NCBI GenBank assembly: GCA_019843655.1
Contig: JACDQD010000004.1
Location: 25,121,872-25,185,871, forward strand
Direction of reading: 5' to 3'
DNA length: 64,000 bases
Source of the DNA: Lethocerus indicus
Lineage: Eukaryota > Arthropoda > Insecta > Hemiptera > Belostomatidae
Shown: positions 12,901-33,273 of the stretch, piece by piece
Layout of the letters: each line of letters begins with the position of its first letter
Numbering within the stretch: position 1 is the first letter of the stretch
Notes under the pieces: model-generated
What the model saw: only the letters and a program-made list of their open reading frames with translations
What the model was told of the DNA's origin: nothing
Database searches by the model: none
Translations under genes and position numbers: made by a program

Positions 12901-14267
12901 CGTTAGCACTAAAAAAACGGCCCCGTTATCGGAAGCGTTTTGAACTTCGGGAAACGAATCGAATCAGCATTAATCTTCTTTTCGTTCAGGAAACATTTAC
13001 CGAAAGAAGGACGAATTAAAAACAGAATACATTAACGCTCCACCTGCGAACATTACCTATACGGTTTTACATAAATTTGGTACTACGAAAACCAAAAGAC
13101 CTATATCCCGCTATCTTAATATTCTGCAAGAAAGAAAAAGATATTTAAAAACGCTACAGGTAAAGTCTAATACTTCGATACGATCCTCATTAAACATCAG
13201 CACCTGACATATGTCTACAGTTAATCGGAAAGCAGTTCTTTGGGGGTTCTTGCCCCAATATCGAGTTGAATTAAACTGATTCTCTTGCGACAAAAAGAAA
13301 TTTAAAATTTGTATACGTCCTGCAACTCTTGCCAATGGGAGCTATATAATGTTTCTATTCGGCACACAAAACAAATCCATCACCCCGATATATGATGAAT
13401 TTGGCTTCAATTCCACGGAGTCCTATAGGGAATTTCACCTTATCGTAAGCACGGACCGATATTATTTTGTAATCTGACTTCTACGACCCCGAGTCCTGCT
13501 GATGCGATGAAAACTCGAGGCCGGATAAATTTCAAGTTTGTGCAAGACATCCGTAGTGTCTATTAGCGATGAGCTAGAAAGCTAAAGTAATGACGGGTTT
13601 ATTTACGGTATTTATCACAATTATTGGGCTTAATATCTATGCAGTACATCAGATAAGGAAATTTTCCAGTACAAAATGTAAAGGAAAACTACGGTGCATT
13701 CTTCACATACAACACGTATATGCGTGTTTCAGTCGGAATGCTAGGATTAAATTTAACAAAGTCTTTATTCAATTGGACATTCAATATCTATTTCGCCTGG
13801 AGTACAGGAACATCGATTCCGCTGCAACACCAACTGCCTTCATTCTTGGCATAAATATAGACATAGCGGTTCTTAACTATGGGATGGTTCACTCGAAAAT
13901 TGTTTAATAATAAACAGACGTGCAAATGATCGGAAGTCAGTGGGTTAATTGCTTTAATGTTTTTCCTAAAACACCTTTGTTACCCGAAAAACAAAATATA
14001 ACGAGGAACTAAATCCCATCATCCCTCTTAATGTAATGCATTCGGAACGTCTGAAGGTCGATGAAAAAGAGATAGGAGAACACCTTAACAAGGCGTAATT
14101 CTTTCGAGTTTGTTCTAACACCTTGGATAAACATAACACCACTATATACACAACCTGAGATACAATTTAAAATTAAATAACAATAATGGTACAGACGTTT
14201 ACCACTGCCTCATCACCAGACGTTCTGTAATTATACTGGGATTAAAATAGCACACAGGATGATTCCA

Positions 14268-15629
14268 TTAACATTCTATAATTTTCAGTCGTCTATTTAT
14301 TGAATTTTCTACAATAGATTTAGTAGTAGTGCGAACCTGAAACAGAGGAGCATTTTTGGCCACATATCCACTGGAAATATAGGAGGGGTCTGAAGCCACC
14401 AAGCACCACTTTTTTCATTTAAAAGAAAAAATATCAAACATCAGTACTGCAACCCCTAATTTCCAACATACATTATAAACCAATAGTATTTATTCCGTTT
14501 TAATTCTGTTCTCATTTATATCATTGCAAACAAAGTTAAAAAATAAAAAAGATTTTCCTTAAAAAAAATGGGGACTGACTTGCACATCACTCAGAAACTA
14601 TCACCAAAATTACATACTAATGACCTTATAGCAAAGAGCCAAGGGCCTAAATATACAATAAATAATCTGAAATTAACGTGTAATAATATCCCACCCATAA
14701 TAAGTTTAGGAAATAGCTAATTTCTATGATTCACAGAAAAATTATTCATTTTTACTCATATGTAAACTCAACTCTAAATTTTATTTATAAATGATAAAAA
14801 ACAGTATGTTGACAGTCATTTAAATAAAATTTAATTTAATAATTTCAATTATTCTATAATAATTAAATAATGATAATTAATAATCACTGGCTTAAATATT
14901 ATGTAATAAATTCAAGATTCAAGGTACTAAAAATATATTAAAAAAAAGACAAGAGCGAGGTAAGAACTCCGACTTTGATGGATGACTGTGATACCAGTGA
15001 AAATGTGGTATAATGTACTTGCTTTTAATGTATTAATGAGTTATCAGAATTACATAAAACTTTTCTAAGAGGTTCATATTTTTTCTGAGAGTAGTAGGCT
15101 CTCAGAACTTGTTTCCAGATATACTTATAATTTAAAGTTCAAAATGAAAAAAATATTTTCCTTTTCTTAGATGTAGGACTTCCATTCATCATGTTATATA
15201 AATTTAAACAATGCTATCAGTGACATTTTAATTATCTATTCAGATGAGGATTAGGACAGGACACACTCAGATTACAGGTATAATGGCGCTCAGATAATAA
15301 AACCAATCTTCCATATAACAAGCAAATAAATGTGGAATGAATTGTGTGTTGAAAGTAATGTTTCAAATATAATAATACTTTTTACTTGTAGCATTCTATA
15401 AGTCTATTCAGAAAAAATAAAACAAATGTAGACTATATATATTTCATAGGATCAAAGACTAATTAAATGTTGTTTAAAAATGTTATCAATATGAATGGAC
15501 GAAATTATGTTCCTGATTATTCTAAATAAATAAAAATAAAATTTTACATTTTGTATTTTAAACATATTTTTGCATGCATGTATAGTAGTTTCAAAGTATG
15601 AATTTCAAACAATTAATCATAATAAATGT

Positions 15630-15687
<58 letters not shown>

Positions 15688-16408
15688 GTATAAAATCCCT
15701 TTGGATAATCTCTATATGTAACTTTTTTATATATTATATTTTTATATGTAATTATATTATAATTATTACTATATTTGCAAAGACATTAATAATTGAATAA
15801 AAATGGTAAATATTTGTGAACACTGTGAATGTATAACTGTTAGATTTCTATCGAAAAATACTCAATGTTGACACATTTTATGTGCCCACATAAATAATTT
15901 ATTTGATTATTCAAATTGCAATAAACTCCAAATACTGATTTTCACTGTTAAATTTATATTTAACTATAGCTATTTAGATAAATAACTAGACAATATAATA
16001 ACTATGGTACTAATCACATTGAATTAATAGGCATACAAATAAATTTTAAATACCGTAAATAATGAGAGAATATGAAAAAAGTGTCAACAATAAAAATAGA
16101 CCACATTAAACCCCTGATGAATTTAACAACTTAACCATCTGTTATAAAGAGTGTTACCTCAAAATTCTTAAGATTTATAAGGTATTAAATATAAAAAATA
16201 TGATATTATTCTAGATAACCAGGTACTGCATGACTTTTACACAGCCCTTATAAAACATTACACAAATAGAAATAATATCGTATTAATAAGTAATAATACA
16301 AATATGGGCTTACCTATGAGCTGCCTTCCTATACCATTTTTTCCCACCATGCAGGCTGTCTGAAGAAGGGGCACACTGGTGTACAGAAACTAAGCCGCAA
16401 TTTTCCAT
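14268..16408 (-). CDS. Small two-exon protein gene, unidentified
   Basis: Minus strand. Coding exon 1 is 16,408 down to 16,314 (ATG, 31 codons plus AG) and ends at a consensus donor GTAAGC. An in-frame TAA lies 15 nt upstream of the ATG. The next acceptor with matching phase is CCTATATTTCCAG at 14,371, opening exon 2 at 14,370, which reads 33 codons to TAA at 14,270-14,268. The product would be 65 residues, basic, with no signal peptide or membrane segment. Exon 1 includes HQCAPSSDSLHGGKKWYRK and exon 2 GYVAKNAPLFQ. I do not recognise the protein. Support: two matched splice sites, an in-frame upstream stop, divergence from EME1 across a compact intergenic region, and CpG depletion that begins near its 3' end, as over the other expressed genes here. 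A different or further exon (donor-like GTTCGC after LFQ) is possible. Confidence 0.45.
15634..15685. repeat. (TA)n microsatellite
   Basis: About 52 bp of uninterrupted TA repeats, inside the intron of the small minus-strand gene. Confidence 0.95.
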
Positions 16409-16887
16409 TATGTTCGCGGATTAATTTAAAAATGAAACACGCTTAAATAGGCGATGGATAAGACACACTGGAATATGCACAGTGCTATATCAATACAATA
16501 GTTTCATTAAGTATTAACTTCCGTTCTAATTTTAACGAACGTAATGTAAAATGCCAGCGGTAAAAACACGAGTTATTTTCTAGTAACTAAACGTGCGTTC
16601 TATACGAAAAAGTATTCGGAACGGCGACAAATCACCGCATAGAATCCGTAAGGGGTCTCCGAAACACTTTTTTATGAAAAAAATCGCACATGCGCAAGCG
16701 GTTGTTTCATACAGCTGATAAAATAATTCAAAATCCTTACACGTTCGGTGTAAACATCGGGGAAGCCGACTTTCACAAAGGATACGCAGTATGATCCCTG
16801 CGGTCCGTCAGCTGATATATCGCAGTAACCTTGTGCGGTAAACCTGAGCGTAACCTAATATTAGTTGGGCCGCCAACTTAAACCGGG
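16409..16887. promoter_or_regulatory. Divergent promoter between small gene and EME1
   Basis: The two start codons face away from each other 479 bp apart. The interval is CpG-richer than both gene bodies, as expected for an unmethylated promoter. CAGCTGATA occurs twice (near 16,713 and 16,809). There is no clear TATA box. Transcription start sites cannot be read from sequence. Confidence 0.55.
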
Positions 16888-17462
16888 ATGAACAATTTTG
16901 TGGTAATTTCCAGCGATTCCTCGCCCCCGTCCTCTCCGTTCGGTTATGCCCCCGTCAATCGAGTCAGCGACCTTTGCGGTGACGACTCGCGGCCTTCCAC
17001 CCCTTTGCCGGACTCCGGATTCTCGAATTCCTACCCTTCCCAAGAAGTCGACGACGCGAGGGCGTCCGCCGGCCAACAGGTTTCTCCGCTGGGCTCTCCG
17101 GCGAGAGAAGCCAGCCCGGTCAAAAATAAATACGGCGGCCGTTACAACTTCCATTTCATCTCCGACAGCGAAGACGAGGGTACAGGAGAGGGCGCCGACG
17201 GTTTAGACTTCAGCGACGAGACCAACGTCCAGTGTTTGCAGTTTGACAAGAAGGCAATTCTTTTTCAGGCTGACTTGTTGACCCACCCTGGCCTGGTTTA
17301 GGCTAGAAGAGAGGGTATTTAAGTGGGGTGAATTAAATTGCGTAAGGGCAATGAAATATAGTAAAATGCACCATGCAGGTGTGCATTGTACTCATACTGT
17401 CCCTTCACTATCCATCGCTATCATATAGCAATATATGTTCACCATTTGATATTTCCTATCCA

Positions 17463-17498
<36 letters not shown>

Positions 17499-20400
17499 TA
17501 TTCTTAAGTGTTAAATTTAAACCTGATTACCACGTGTACTTAAAAACACCCAGAAATCTTCTGAGAAATGATTTACAATATGCCATTTTCTTTTGCCTTT
17601 AGGAAAATGTTGTAAAGGAAAATAGAAATGTGTCCAAAGAACAAAGAAAGGAATTGAAGGCCAAGGAAAAAGCAGAGAAAGCGGCATTGCTTGAAAAGTA
17701 CAGACAGATGAAACCAGGAGAGTGTCTTAAGGTTGAAACTTATATTCTGACATTGGCCTTGTTTTTTATATTGTAAAATTTTATCAGAATATTACCACAC
17801 ATTACTGTTCAGTAAGTTTCTGAACCAACCTCAATTGCTTTTTGTTTCTCATGTTTTATTTTATTAATATTCAAGATGAAAATTTTGATGAATAGGAAAA
17901 TGTTGTTATTTAATAACAGTAATTAGGAACTGTATAATTACTATTTATTAATGCTTTGTTGAAAACTTAAACATTATAAGTATCGGGACTTATATAAAGA
18001 TAAATGTCTGTATGCAGTATGTTACAGTTAATGTGGATATTCATTTATTAGACATTGAGATGTGTTCTAAAGCCATTGATCTGCTTAAACAACAAGGAAT
18101 TATCAATTGTAAAATAACACGAGAGAATGAATCAAACTGCATCACTTGGTCAAGAAATGTGGTAAGTATTGCAGGTATACTACCTTATAATATCAGTAAA
18201 AATAGTTATCATGTTCAATTTTTGTAGGGGTTTAATAGTCAGAATGAGATTTGAATAAATCATTTTTATTTCTATTCTTTTTTTATTTTCAATGTACAGT
18301 TTGATCAGTATTGATCAATGTTCCTGATGAGTTTCTACCTTTTTGTTTGTACTGTATTTGTATAGTAAAATTTTAAACAACATTTACATACATATAATAA
18401 TATTTTAGCCAGGCTCAAATGACAGTCAAGAAAAAGATGAAAATTTTATTTTATATGTATGGTCACATGAAAGACTTATAACATCAATAAAATACTGCAC
18501 ACTAATAGAAACTTTCATGGCTGTAACAAAAACTAATCCAGATTTGAAAATATCAGTAGTAATATATGGACTGGGTAATTACTATAGGTATGTTAGTACT
18601 ATATATTTTATTGTCTTTAACCATAATATATTAAAGAAATATCCTTACTATTCATTTCATACTATTTGTAGCCATATTTGTTTTATTTGAAATTAATGTT
18701 TCTTTCCAGAAAAATGAAGAAACTGAAAAAGCCAGAAAACCATTTAGATCCTTTAGAAACACAGAACAGAAAAGTGAGGAAAAGAAAATCGGATGAATCA
18801 TCTATTTCACGGTAAAGAGCTAGTATATCAGTTTACTACTTTTTGTACTGCATATGGAAAGATCCATATCAATATTGATTGAAATATAACTTATACTGAT
18901 GTTGCATAGAGTTTTCCATCAGTCAGATTGATTAAAATAATTAAATATTAATATTAAATGGGAAAAAGCTATAAACATGTAAAATATGAACTATATTATG
19001 TGGTTTTAAATTCTGTATTTTTATTTTAACTATCAGTTCAACTGCCAAGTAAATTACATGTTATTTTTAATTTGGAAGATGTAATTAAGTATTTTGTAAA
19101 TTAATATTTACTTTTTAATTTCTTTTGTTTAAAGATGTCTTGTGCAATGAGTAGAACTGTTTCCAAATCTTGGTGTCATTTTAGGAGTCAGATTGAGATG
19201 GCGCTTGCTGAATTAGAAGTGATGCTTCGAATATCAAACCGCATTATTGAAAACCACGAAGATTTTGCTTTGTTTATTCATCAATTCACAAAATCTATTT
19301 CTGAAATTAAGTACAGGTATAGATTGTATACTGTTAATATTCAAATAAATAATTCCATTGCATAAATGTGGGCATATTTTATACTCCTTCCATTTGCTTT
19401 CATTTTTATGGGTAATTCTACTTCTGTCAAGTGGTTAACTATTCAGGTAACAATTTCCAAAATGAATGTGTAAAAATATTTAATTGTTTTGTTAAATTAA
19501 GGAAAGAAATTGAAAAGAGAGACAATGAACGTTCATGGTTTGCACGTGGTGATTCAAGAGATTGTGTTAGAATTGACAAAGACTTCAATGGCTTGTCCAG
19601 ACTTTGGTTGCAACAACTGTGTCAGTTCAACAAGGCTACTATAGATGCTGCTAAAGCAATAATTGAAGTTTATCATACTCCACTCTGTCTCTATGAGGTA
19701 AGCGGTTGAATTTACAGTTTCATTATTGTATTCTCATTAAATAAAATACATGCGGAATTATGTTAATAATATGAAGAGTTAGACAGCTCTATGATAGAGC
19801 AAAATGCACTGAAACTGCAGTTGGGCATTATACATTGTATAAATAAAAAATTGGCCTTTGTTTAGTACAATATAACAAGAAAAGAAAAACTAAAGATATC
19901 AATGAATTTCAAATGTTCAAAAGAGTACTGATAAACTGAGCCTGGTATTCCGCATAAATGGGGATCAGTTTGTCAAATTTAAAATTATAACTATTGACAC
20001 TATTGTAAATTCATCATTATCTAATTGTGAATATACAATGGTGTGATTAATCAGGTTTAATGTTTCTAAGCCATAGAGATACTGCATCCTTTTCAAACGT
20101 GAAAAGAGCAATAACTGAATTATAATGCATTGCAATTGGTTTTAGATAAGGTGACATTTATACTAAAGTCCGTTAATGCAAATAATATATATTTGTATAT
20201 CAATTAGTATTTGTATTGTATTCCATATATACAAATTTTGTGGGTACTTACTTCTAAAATTAGTGGTATTGCCAGAGTTTTAAACAGATTAGTGAGTTCC
20301 AGTATCACTTATAAAAAAAATTGGATAAATTGGGTAGAATTAAGCTATACCCATTCTTAGTATTATTTTTAAAAATTGTCATTCATTATAGTTTATGTTT

Positions 20401-20740
20401 AGTAATTATTTATTAATTAAAGAACAATATAATTAATTAATTTAATCAATTAAATAAATTTAATGTTTTTTAATCAGGCCTATGAGCATTGTTCATCTCA
20501 GAAAGAAAAGGAACTTCTGCTGCAGAATATTCAGGCAAGTTATTTTATTCATTTTGTTGTCTTTATGTATAAATATTTGCAATATAATTCCACTAAATAA
20601 CAGCTCAAAATTAATTTGTTTAGATAAAAAGAAGTGGTGGCAGCGAGACAGTTTGTAGAAAAATTGGTCCAGAGTTAAGCAGGAAACTGTACTTAATGTT
20701 CACTCAAAGTGATGGTAACATTCTTCTGTCAAAAGATTGA
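16888..20740 (+). CDS. EME1: Crossover junction endonuclease subunit EME1/MMS4
   Basis: EME1 is the non-catalytic partner of MUS81; the dimer cuts branched recombination and stalled-fork intermediates in the nucleus. Coding exons: 16,888-17,295; 17,603-17,731; 18,018-18,161; 18,409-18,587; 18,710-18,811; 19,185-19,316; 19,502-19,697; 20,478-20,534; 20,624-20,740. The predicted protein has 487 residues (human about 570). An in-frame TAA lies 9 nt before the ATG. The N-terminus is acidic and Ser-rich with a SUMO-interaction-like VVISSDS. Then come a Lys/Glu-rich helix and KPGECLK, which opens the nuclease-like domain. A basic loop leads into SRSQIEMALAELEV. The C-terminal helix-hairpin-helix region includes IGPELSRKLYL. 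All phases join correctly. The exon 1 donor (CTG followed by GTTTAG) is weak and is the least certain boundary. Intron 8 begins with GC. A poly(A) signal AATAAA lies at 20,789. Confidence 0.93.
17465..17493. repeat. (TA)n microsatellite
   Basis: About 29 bp of AT repeats inside EME1 intron 1. Confidence 0.95.
20535..20623 (+). other. GC-AG intron of EME1
   Basis: The exon ending in ATTCAG is followed by GCAAGT, a GC donor otherwise matching the consensus. The intron is 89 nt and ends TTGTTTAG. Both flanking exons align with EME1 in phase 0, so the boundary is well supported. Confidence 0.85.
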
Positions 20741-22021
20741 AGTACATCGTGTCTCATGCTTATGAAGTACACTTATTTGTAAATTGTAAATAAATTTGAA
20801 TAACACTAACATTTTATATTAATCTATTATTGGAATGTGGAGGTAATATTGTATTATACTTATATTTATTATTAATACAGATCATATTTTAAATGTATTA
20901 TGGTTTAAAATTAAAAATATGTATATTTTCAATTTTTGAGTTTTTCTAGAGTCAGATCCTCTTTATTAATTACAACTTGCACTAACCATTTTATTGTACA
21001 TATACTAATTGGTTAGTGCAATAAAATAATTTTCTGTAAATTTTCCTTTATTATTATGAGGTAATGCAATTATAATGTTAATAAAAACTAAGCAAATTCG
21101 TAGTTAGGATCAACAACATTGGATGTTTTATATGATTTACGTTGTTAAAAAACTAAAATTATTTTAAGTTTGTAACTATTGAAAAAGAGAAAACACTATA
21201 AATAATAGTTTGCTTTCAGTAAAAGAATTTCAGGTCTGAAATATAGAATAATTTATCTATTTTTTTTAATTGTATTTCACAATTGTGAAATTATTTTTGA
21301 TTTTTATAAAATAGATTTCCAACTGGTGTACTCAGCTTTGCTCAGATGGTTCAGTTTTTGAACATATGAGAATTAAATATATAAAATATCTAATTTATTA
21401 GGTTAGCCTAACAGCTTTGCTATCTTGTACTAAATTAAGTCACTATAAGCCTAATAGCCGCTTGCCCTGAAGACTTATGTGGACCACGTGAATGGCTTAA
21501 CCCATTTGGGTGAAAATATGTGTACAGTACCTTCCTTGGGATACATGTGCCCAGTTTGAACAAAATCTGTAAAACAGTGTGGATTTGTAACCCCCATCAC
21601 GAATTTTGTGGCAGTCCTATAGGGCACCTAGTATAGGTGTTTACCCCAAATAAACAAATATACTTTCATCTTTAAGAATAGTAATAATTCCCAAAAAATG
21701 AAAAATATAAACAAAACAAAATGTCCTTTTATATATGTATATTTACACGTCATTTCTTTTATTATCAGTTACATTGTAATAACCTTATCTCTACCAGGTG
21801 TTTAATCATTAAGTGTATGGATTGCTCAACACGGTTTCATTAAATCTATAATGTTATCACCTACCCTTGTCTTCTTCAGAATTTAGGTGCAGCAAAATCA
21901 AAATACTTGTGTAACATATTGTGTTTTGAAACTAACATTTTGTGTTTCTTTCAAGTTCTCAACACAACCTGTTGTGATTTTATTTTCTCATAACATTTCT
22001 GAAACAGTTCCTGATAAAAAC
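20741..22021. other. EME1 3' end and spacer to PHD gene
   Basis: AT-rich spacer with the EME1 poly(A) signal at 20,789 and a hairpin at 20,977-21,021. A pyrimidine-rich acceptor-like site (TTTCTTTCAAG, near 21,955) may belong to a 5' untranslated exon of the following gene. Confidence 0.5.
20977..21021. repeat. Inverted repeat, 12-bp perfect stem
   Basis: TTGCACTAACCA at 20,977-20,988 and TGGTTAGTGCAA at 21,010-21,021 are perfect inverted copies around a 21-nt loop. It lies about 240 nt after the EME1 stop codon. Confidence 0.85.
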
Positions 22022-22480
22022 ATGTCTCAATACTGTGAAACTTGCTGTATAATGATTCCAGAAGGGGCAGATGATGCCATCAAATGTGCTCAATGTTACA
22101 AATGGTATCATGGACAATGTTCATTTCCAGCTTTAGATAAGGATGTAATTGAAATGATGAAGTTACTGAATCATATGTGGGTGTGTGATGAGTGTTCATT
22201 CGGGAAACCATGCAAAGTGCCAGTTTCTGATGAAAAAATGTCTTCTGCTCATTATTTATGTAAAATTAGTGAATTAAAGACATGTGTTAAGTGCATGCAA
22301 GAATCAAGTGAGCACTTAATGACAAGACTTGAGGACTCTAATAAACTGATAGCAGACCTAAATCAGAAAGTAGATTTTTGTAATAAAAATATTAACAGAT
22401 TAATGGAACAAAATAGAAAAATGAAATTAAAATTGAAAAACTTGGCAAATAATTCAAGTGTAAATACTAATTTTGATTAA
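22022..22480 (+). CDS. PHD-finger and coiled-coil protein, intronless
   Basis: 152 residues. A complete C4HC3 PHD zinc finger is visible: C5-x2-C8, C22-x2-C25, H30-x2-C33 and C55-x2-C58, with the aromatic pattern KWYHGQC and MWVCDEC. A Lys/Asp/Glu/Leu-rich coiled coil follows from about residue 85 to 140. PHD fingers usually read histone tails or mediate protein contacts. Short PHD-plus-coiled-coil ORFs also occur in ORF1 proteins of some insect LINE retrotransposons, and a retro-derived origin fits the missing introns. The frame is open upstream to an earlier ATG at 21,887, but I chose 22,022 because the zinc finger begins right after it and the upstream residues look like translated untranslated region. 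A poly(A) signal AATAAA lies at 22,493. No CpG or codon anomaly is seen. Confidence 0.7.
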   Translation: MSQYCETCCIMIPEGADDAIKCAQCYKWYHGQCSFPALDKDVIEMMKLLNHMWVCDECSFGKPCKVPVSDEKMSSAHYLCKISELKTCVKCMQESSEHLMTRLEDSNKLIADLNQKVDFCNKNINRLMEQNRKMKLKLKNLANNSSVNTNFD

Positions 22481-22499
22481 AAACATTTAAATAATAAAA

Positions 22500-23704
22500 A
22501 AAATTAAATTGATAAAACTTAGTTTCCATATTTTGTAAAAGTGTTTATTTCATAATTTTAATCATATGGTAAAAATAAACTGTTATTACTGAAATATAAA
22601 AATTAATATTTCATAAATATTAAATTATAAGTAAGTAAACAAGGAACTAATGAATAACTCAACATGTTACTAAATAATTATATACCTGCATTGGTGTCAG
22701 TGAGTAAGTCTGAAATAGGGCTTAATAAAATGTTGATTTCATTGTGAACCTTGAATGGTAATGTTTATTAATTTCATTAAATTGTAATAAATCTCATTTT
22801 AATTTTTAATGAATGTAATGATTCATCAAATTATTTTTCCTCAATAAGCTGTTTATTAGGATACACCAACTCAACCAATTGTCTTAAATTATGAATTTGG
22901 ATGTTCATGAATCATATATTTAAATAGTAAAAAAATCCAGCATAACCAAATGGAACAAAGTGACATTTTTCCAAATTGGGACATAGGACATAGGTGTGTA
23001 CTTATACAAGGAAGCAAGGTGGTTAAAATTATGTATTAACTTATACACATTTCAAACAATTTCAATACATTCAAACAGAATACACTAGGAATATTTATTA
23101 AAAATATGCCTCTTATACAAATCAAAATACTTCAGGTATAATTTATTACAATGCCAACTTGATTAAAACATGGTTTCATATATCAGTGTCAATCTGGACA
23201 TCGTAATTTCAATTAAATGCGTATCAAGCACATTAATATCCCACTTTCTTTGAAATTATACATGTTGATAGATTGGCGAAACTATTAGTTTGATAAATGT
23301 TGTGAGGCATTTATCGTGTTTGAATTAATAAAACCTTATGTTATTTATTGTTTTAAAACGAATCGTTTTGATATTGCAAGGAGAATATTATAAAATTTGG
23401 GTGCTAATTGTTCTGGATAATTGCAGTTTATTATGACATCACCCTACCTTTAATACGAAACTTTAATACTTTCATTCATTCGAATTGAAAAAGTAGAAAT
23501 TAATTACTAGAAACTCTAGGTAATAATTATAATTATGAATTATCAAAACACATTTTATCGCAATGCAGATAAAGTGCCCAGTGTTTCCATGATTATTTTC
23601 ATGATACGTCGCTATTCTAGTCAGCACAGGAGTAGAGGCTCTTGGTTGTTTTTGGTTATTGTTAGGTTTAATTATTTTTATCTTACTGAAATTTTAGCAT
23701 TGAA
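22500..23704. other. Spacer upstream of DHX15
   Basis: AT-rich DNA without a supported gene. The last few hundred bases presumably hold the DHX15 promoter and 5' untranslated region; no motif stands out. Confidence 0.5.
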
Positions 23705-31350
<7,646 letters not shown>

Positions 31351-33273
31351 AATGTAGTTCTATTAATTGTTAAGTTTTTGCGTCATGAAACTACGTATCA
31401 TTGGCAGAAAACCCAAGGATTTTATTTGTGATTTCTCTTAACAAAAAAGTAATTGTTCTTTACTTCAAGGTTATATCAATTTTTAAAATCACATTGGTGC
31501 AACAATTGAGAAAATTATTTTTTTAATGTTTAATTCTTTACAAGACCTTTAATAATGAATTCAACATTCATTTCACTGTAGAATAAAATGTCTTAGATTC
31601 ATGGATCTGCTTTAATTGTGGTGGAAGTTATTTTGTTTGTAGTGTGCACATGACAGTGTTTATATAAGGTGAATTAACTTCAACTGCCAATGGCCTTAAT
31701 AAGGTTTATATATCTTTACCTAAAGATTTTGACCACTAAAAAGTATAGTTTAGTTCAATAATACAGTTTTATAATTGACTAGAGGTACATTTTCAATTCG
31801 CAATGTTATTAAGAAAAGTTAATTTTTCTGTTACACTGCTAGGTGTAATTGTGTTTCATTTTTTCATAACATCAGTGCATTAACCAATTAGTAATAAGCA
31901 AATTTTGACAAAACTCATCCAATATAAATTGTACAGTAAATATAGTTCTGACCATTCCATATTACAATGTCGTCATAACTTGTATGTAACTGCGAGTACC
32001 TTATGCTTGTTTGAAAATATTTTTGCGATACAAATGATCGCAACTTTTGTTATTGCTTCATTATTTCATGATGTACATTATTTATTGATCTTAAATTCTC
32101 ATTAATTAGTAGGGAATTTTTGCTGTAATTATTGCATAAGAGAATTTAGGGATTTGTCTGGAATTCTAATTTTATTAATATTTTAAAATAAATTCAGTTC
32201 CAAAATCCAAGGGATTGATCATGTTTTCATTTAATATTATTTTCCTTTTGGAACCTACTTTTCATGAACAAAAGGAATAAAATATCTGTATATATATTCT
32301 CAATTAACATGCAATTTTATTAATATTGATTACCACTTCATATTAGTTGAGATATCATATTTGATGATATATACATCTTCACTAAACATTCATTGTTTAT
32401 CAAATGTTCTTTTTTATGTTGACATGGGCTAATAAATTGTCATTAATAATATATTTATACAATGTGCATGTATTTGGCTAGAAGAAATAATTAGTTTAAA
32501 AAAAATTGAAAGTGATTCTTTTTTATGGTGTTTGAACTAGGAATTAGCAGAAATATAGAATTTATCTCAATTGTCTAAACTTCGGATGTTATTGCTCATG
32601 TTTAATTATTTGCTATTTGCAAATATTGTGCTAATTTTTGAACAATTCAATATTAATTCATCATTGCATTTTAATTAGAACTGCCATGCACAATACCATG
32701 GGTAATTTGTAACTTAATGGAACAATAGCAAGCGATGGAGAATATGAATTGTTCAAAATAATACATACAATTATATAATATTTAGATTTGCACAAATTAG
32801 AATACAAAAATTGCATTGTTACAAAAATTCTTGCCACTACCTCTAAGCAAAAAATAATAACAGGTAATCAATTATTTCATGACAAATTTAATATAAACAA
32901 AAATGGCCCATGTAACTTATTTTAAATATGTTATTACCTTTTGACCCTCTTTACTGTTCCACCAGTATTAGGAGGACAATCTCAAGAAATAATGGAGTTT
33001 CCCCAAGCTGGCTTTAAATAAGTAGAGTATGTGACACTAGAAAATAGCACACTTTATTTATTCAATAAATCACTTTAACTCAAATGGTAAACTATACATA
33101 AACTTTATTCTTCCTCACTGTACAAACACTGACTTTGTATGTATATATCAAACCTAATAAATATACACAAAATATTGATCTTTGTAAAAAGTTATATAAA
33201 TAAAAAAACCCTATTATGAGAGTTCTTAATCTATACAGTTGGAATAAACTAGATACAACTGAGACTTGAAAAA
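31351..33273. other. Convergent 3' region of DHX15 and GrpE
   Basis: The two genes converge here. The DHX15 poly(A) signal is at 31,582. On the minus strand, AATAAA (TTTATT on plus, 33,114-33,119) probably ends the GrpE transcript. The stretch between is AT-rich and holds no supported gene. Confidence 0.6.

Larger units (their letters stand above)
8627..14267. other. Gene-free stretch with mariner remnant and CpG patch
   Basis: No exon could be supported here. The stretch includes a CA microsatellite, an internally deleted mariner (10,012-10,228) and a CpG-rich patch (12,550-12,900). CpG frequency is ordinary until about 14.2 kb and then falls. Confidence 0.55.

Noticed and set aside
13590..13907. 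105-codon plus-strand frame
   Set aside because: No family resemblance, no splice sites and no conserved motif.
15570..15800. 76-codon frame
   Set aside because: Mostly Ile-Tyr from the TA microsatellite.
16861..17154. Open frame antisense to EME1 exon 1
   Set aside because: GC-rich exon keeps several frames open; the plus frame joins correctly to the rest of EME1.
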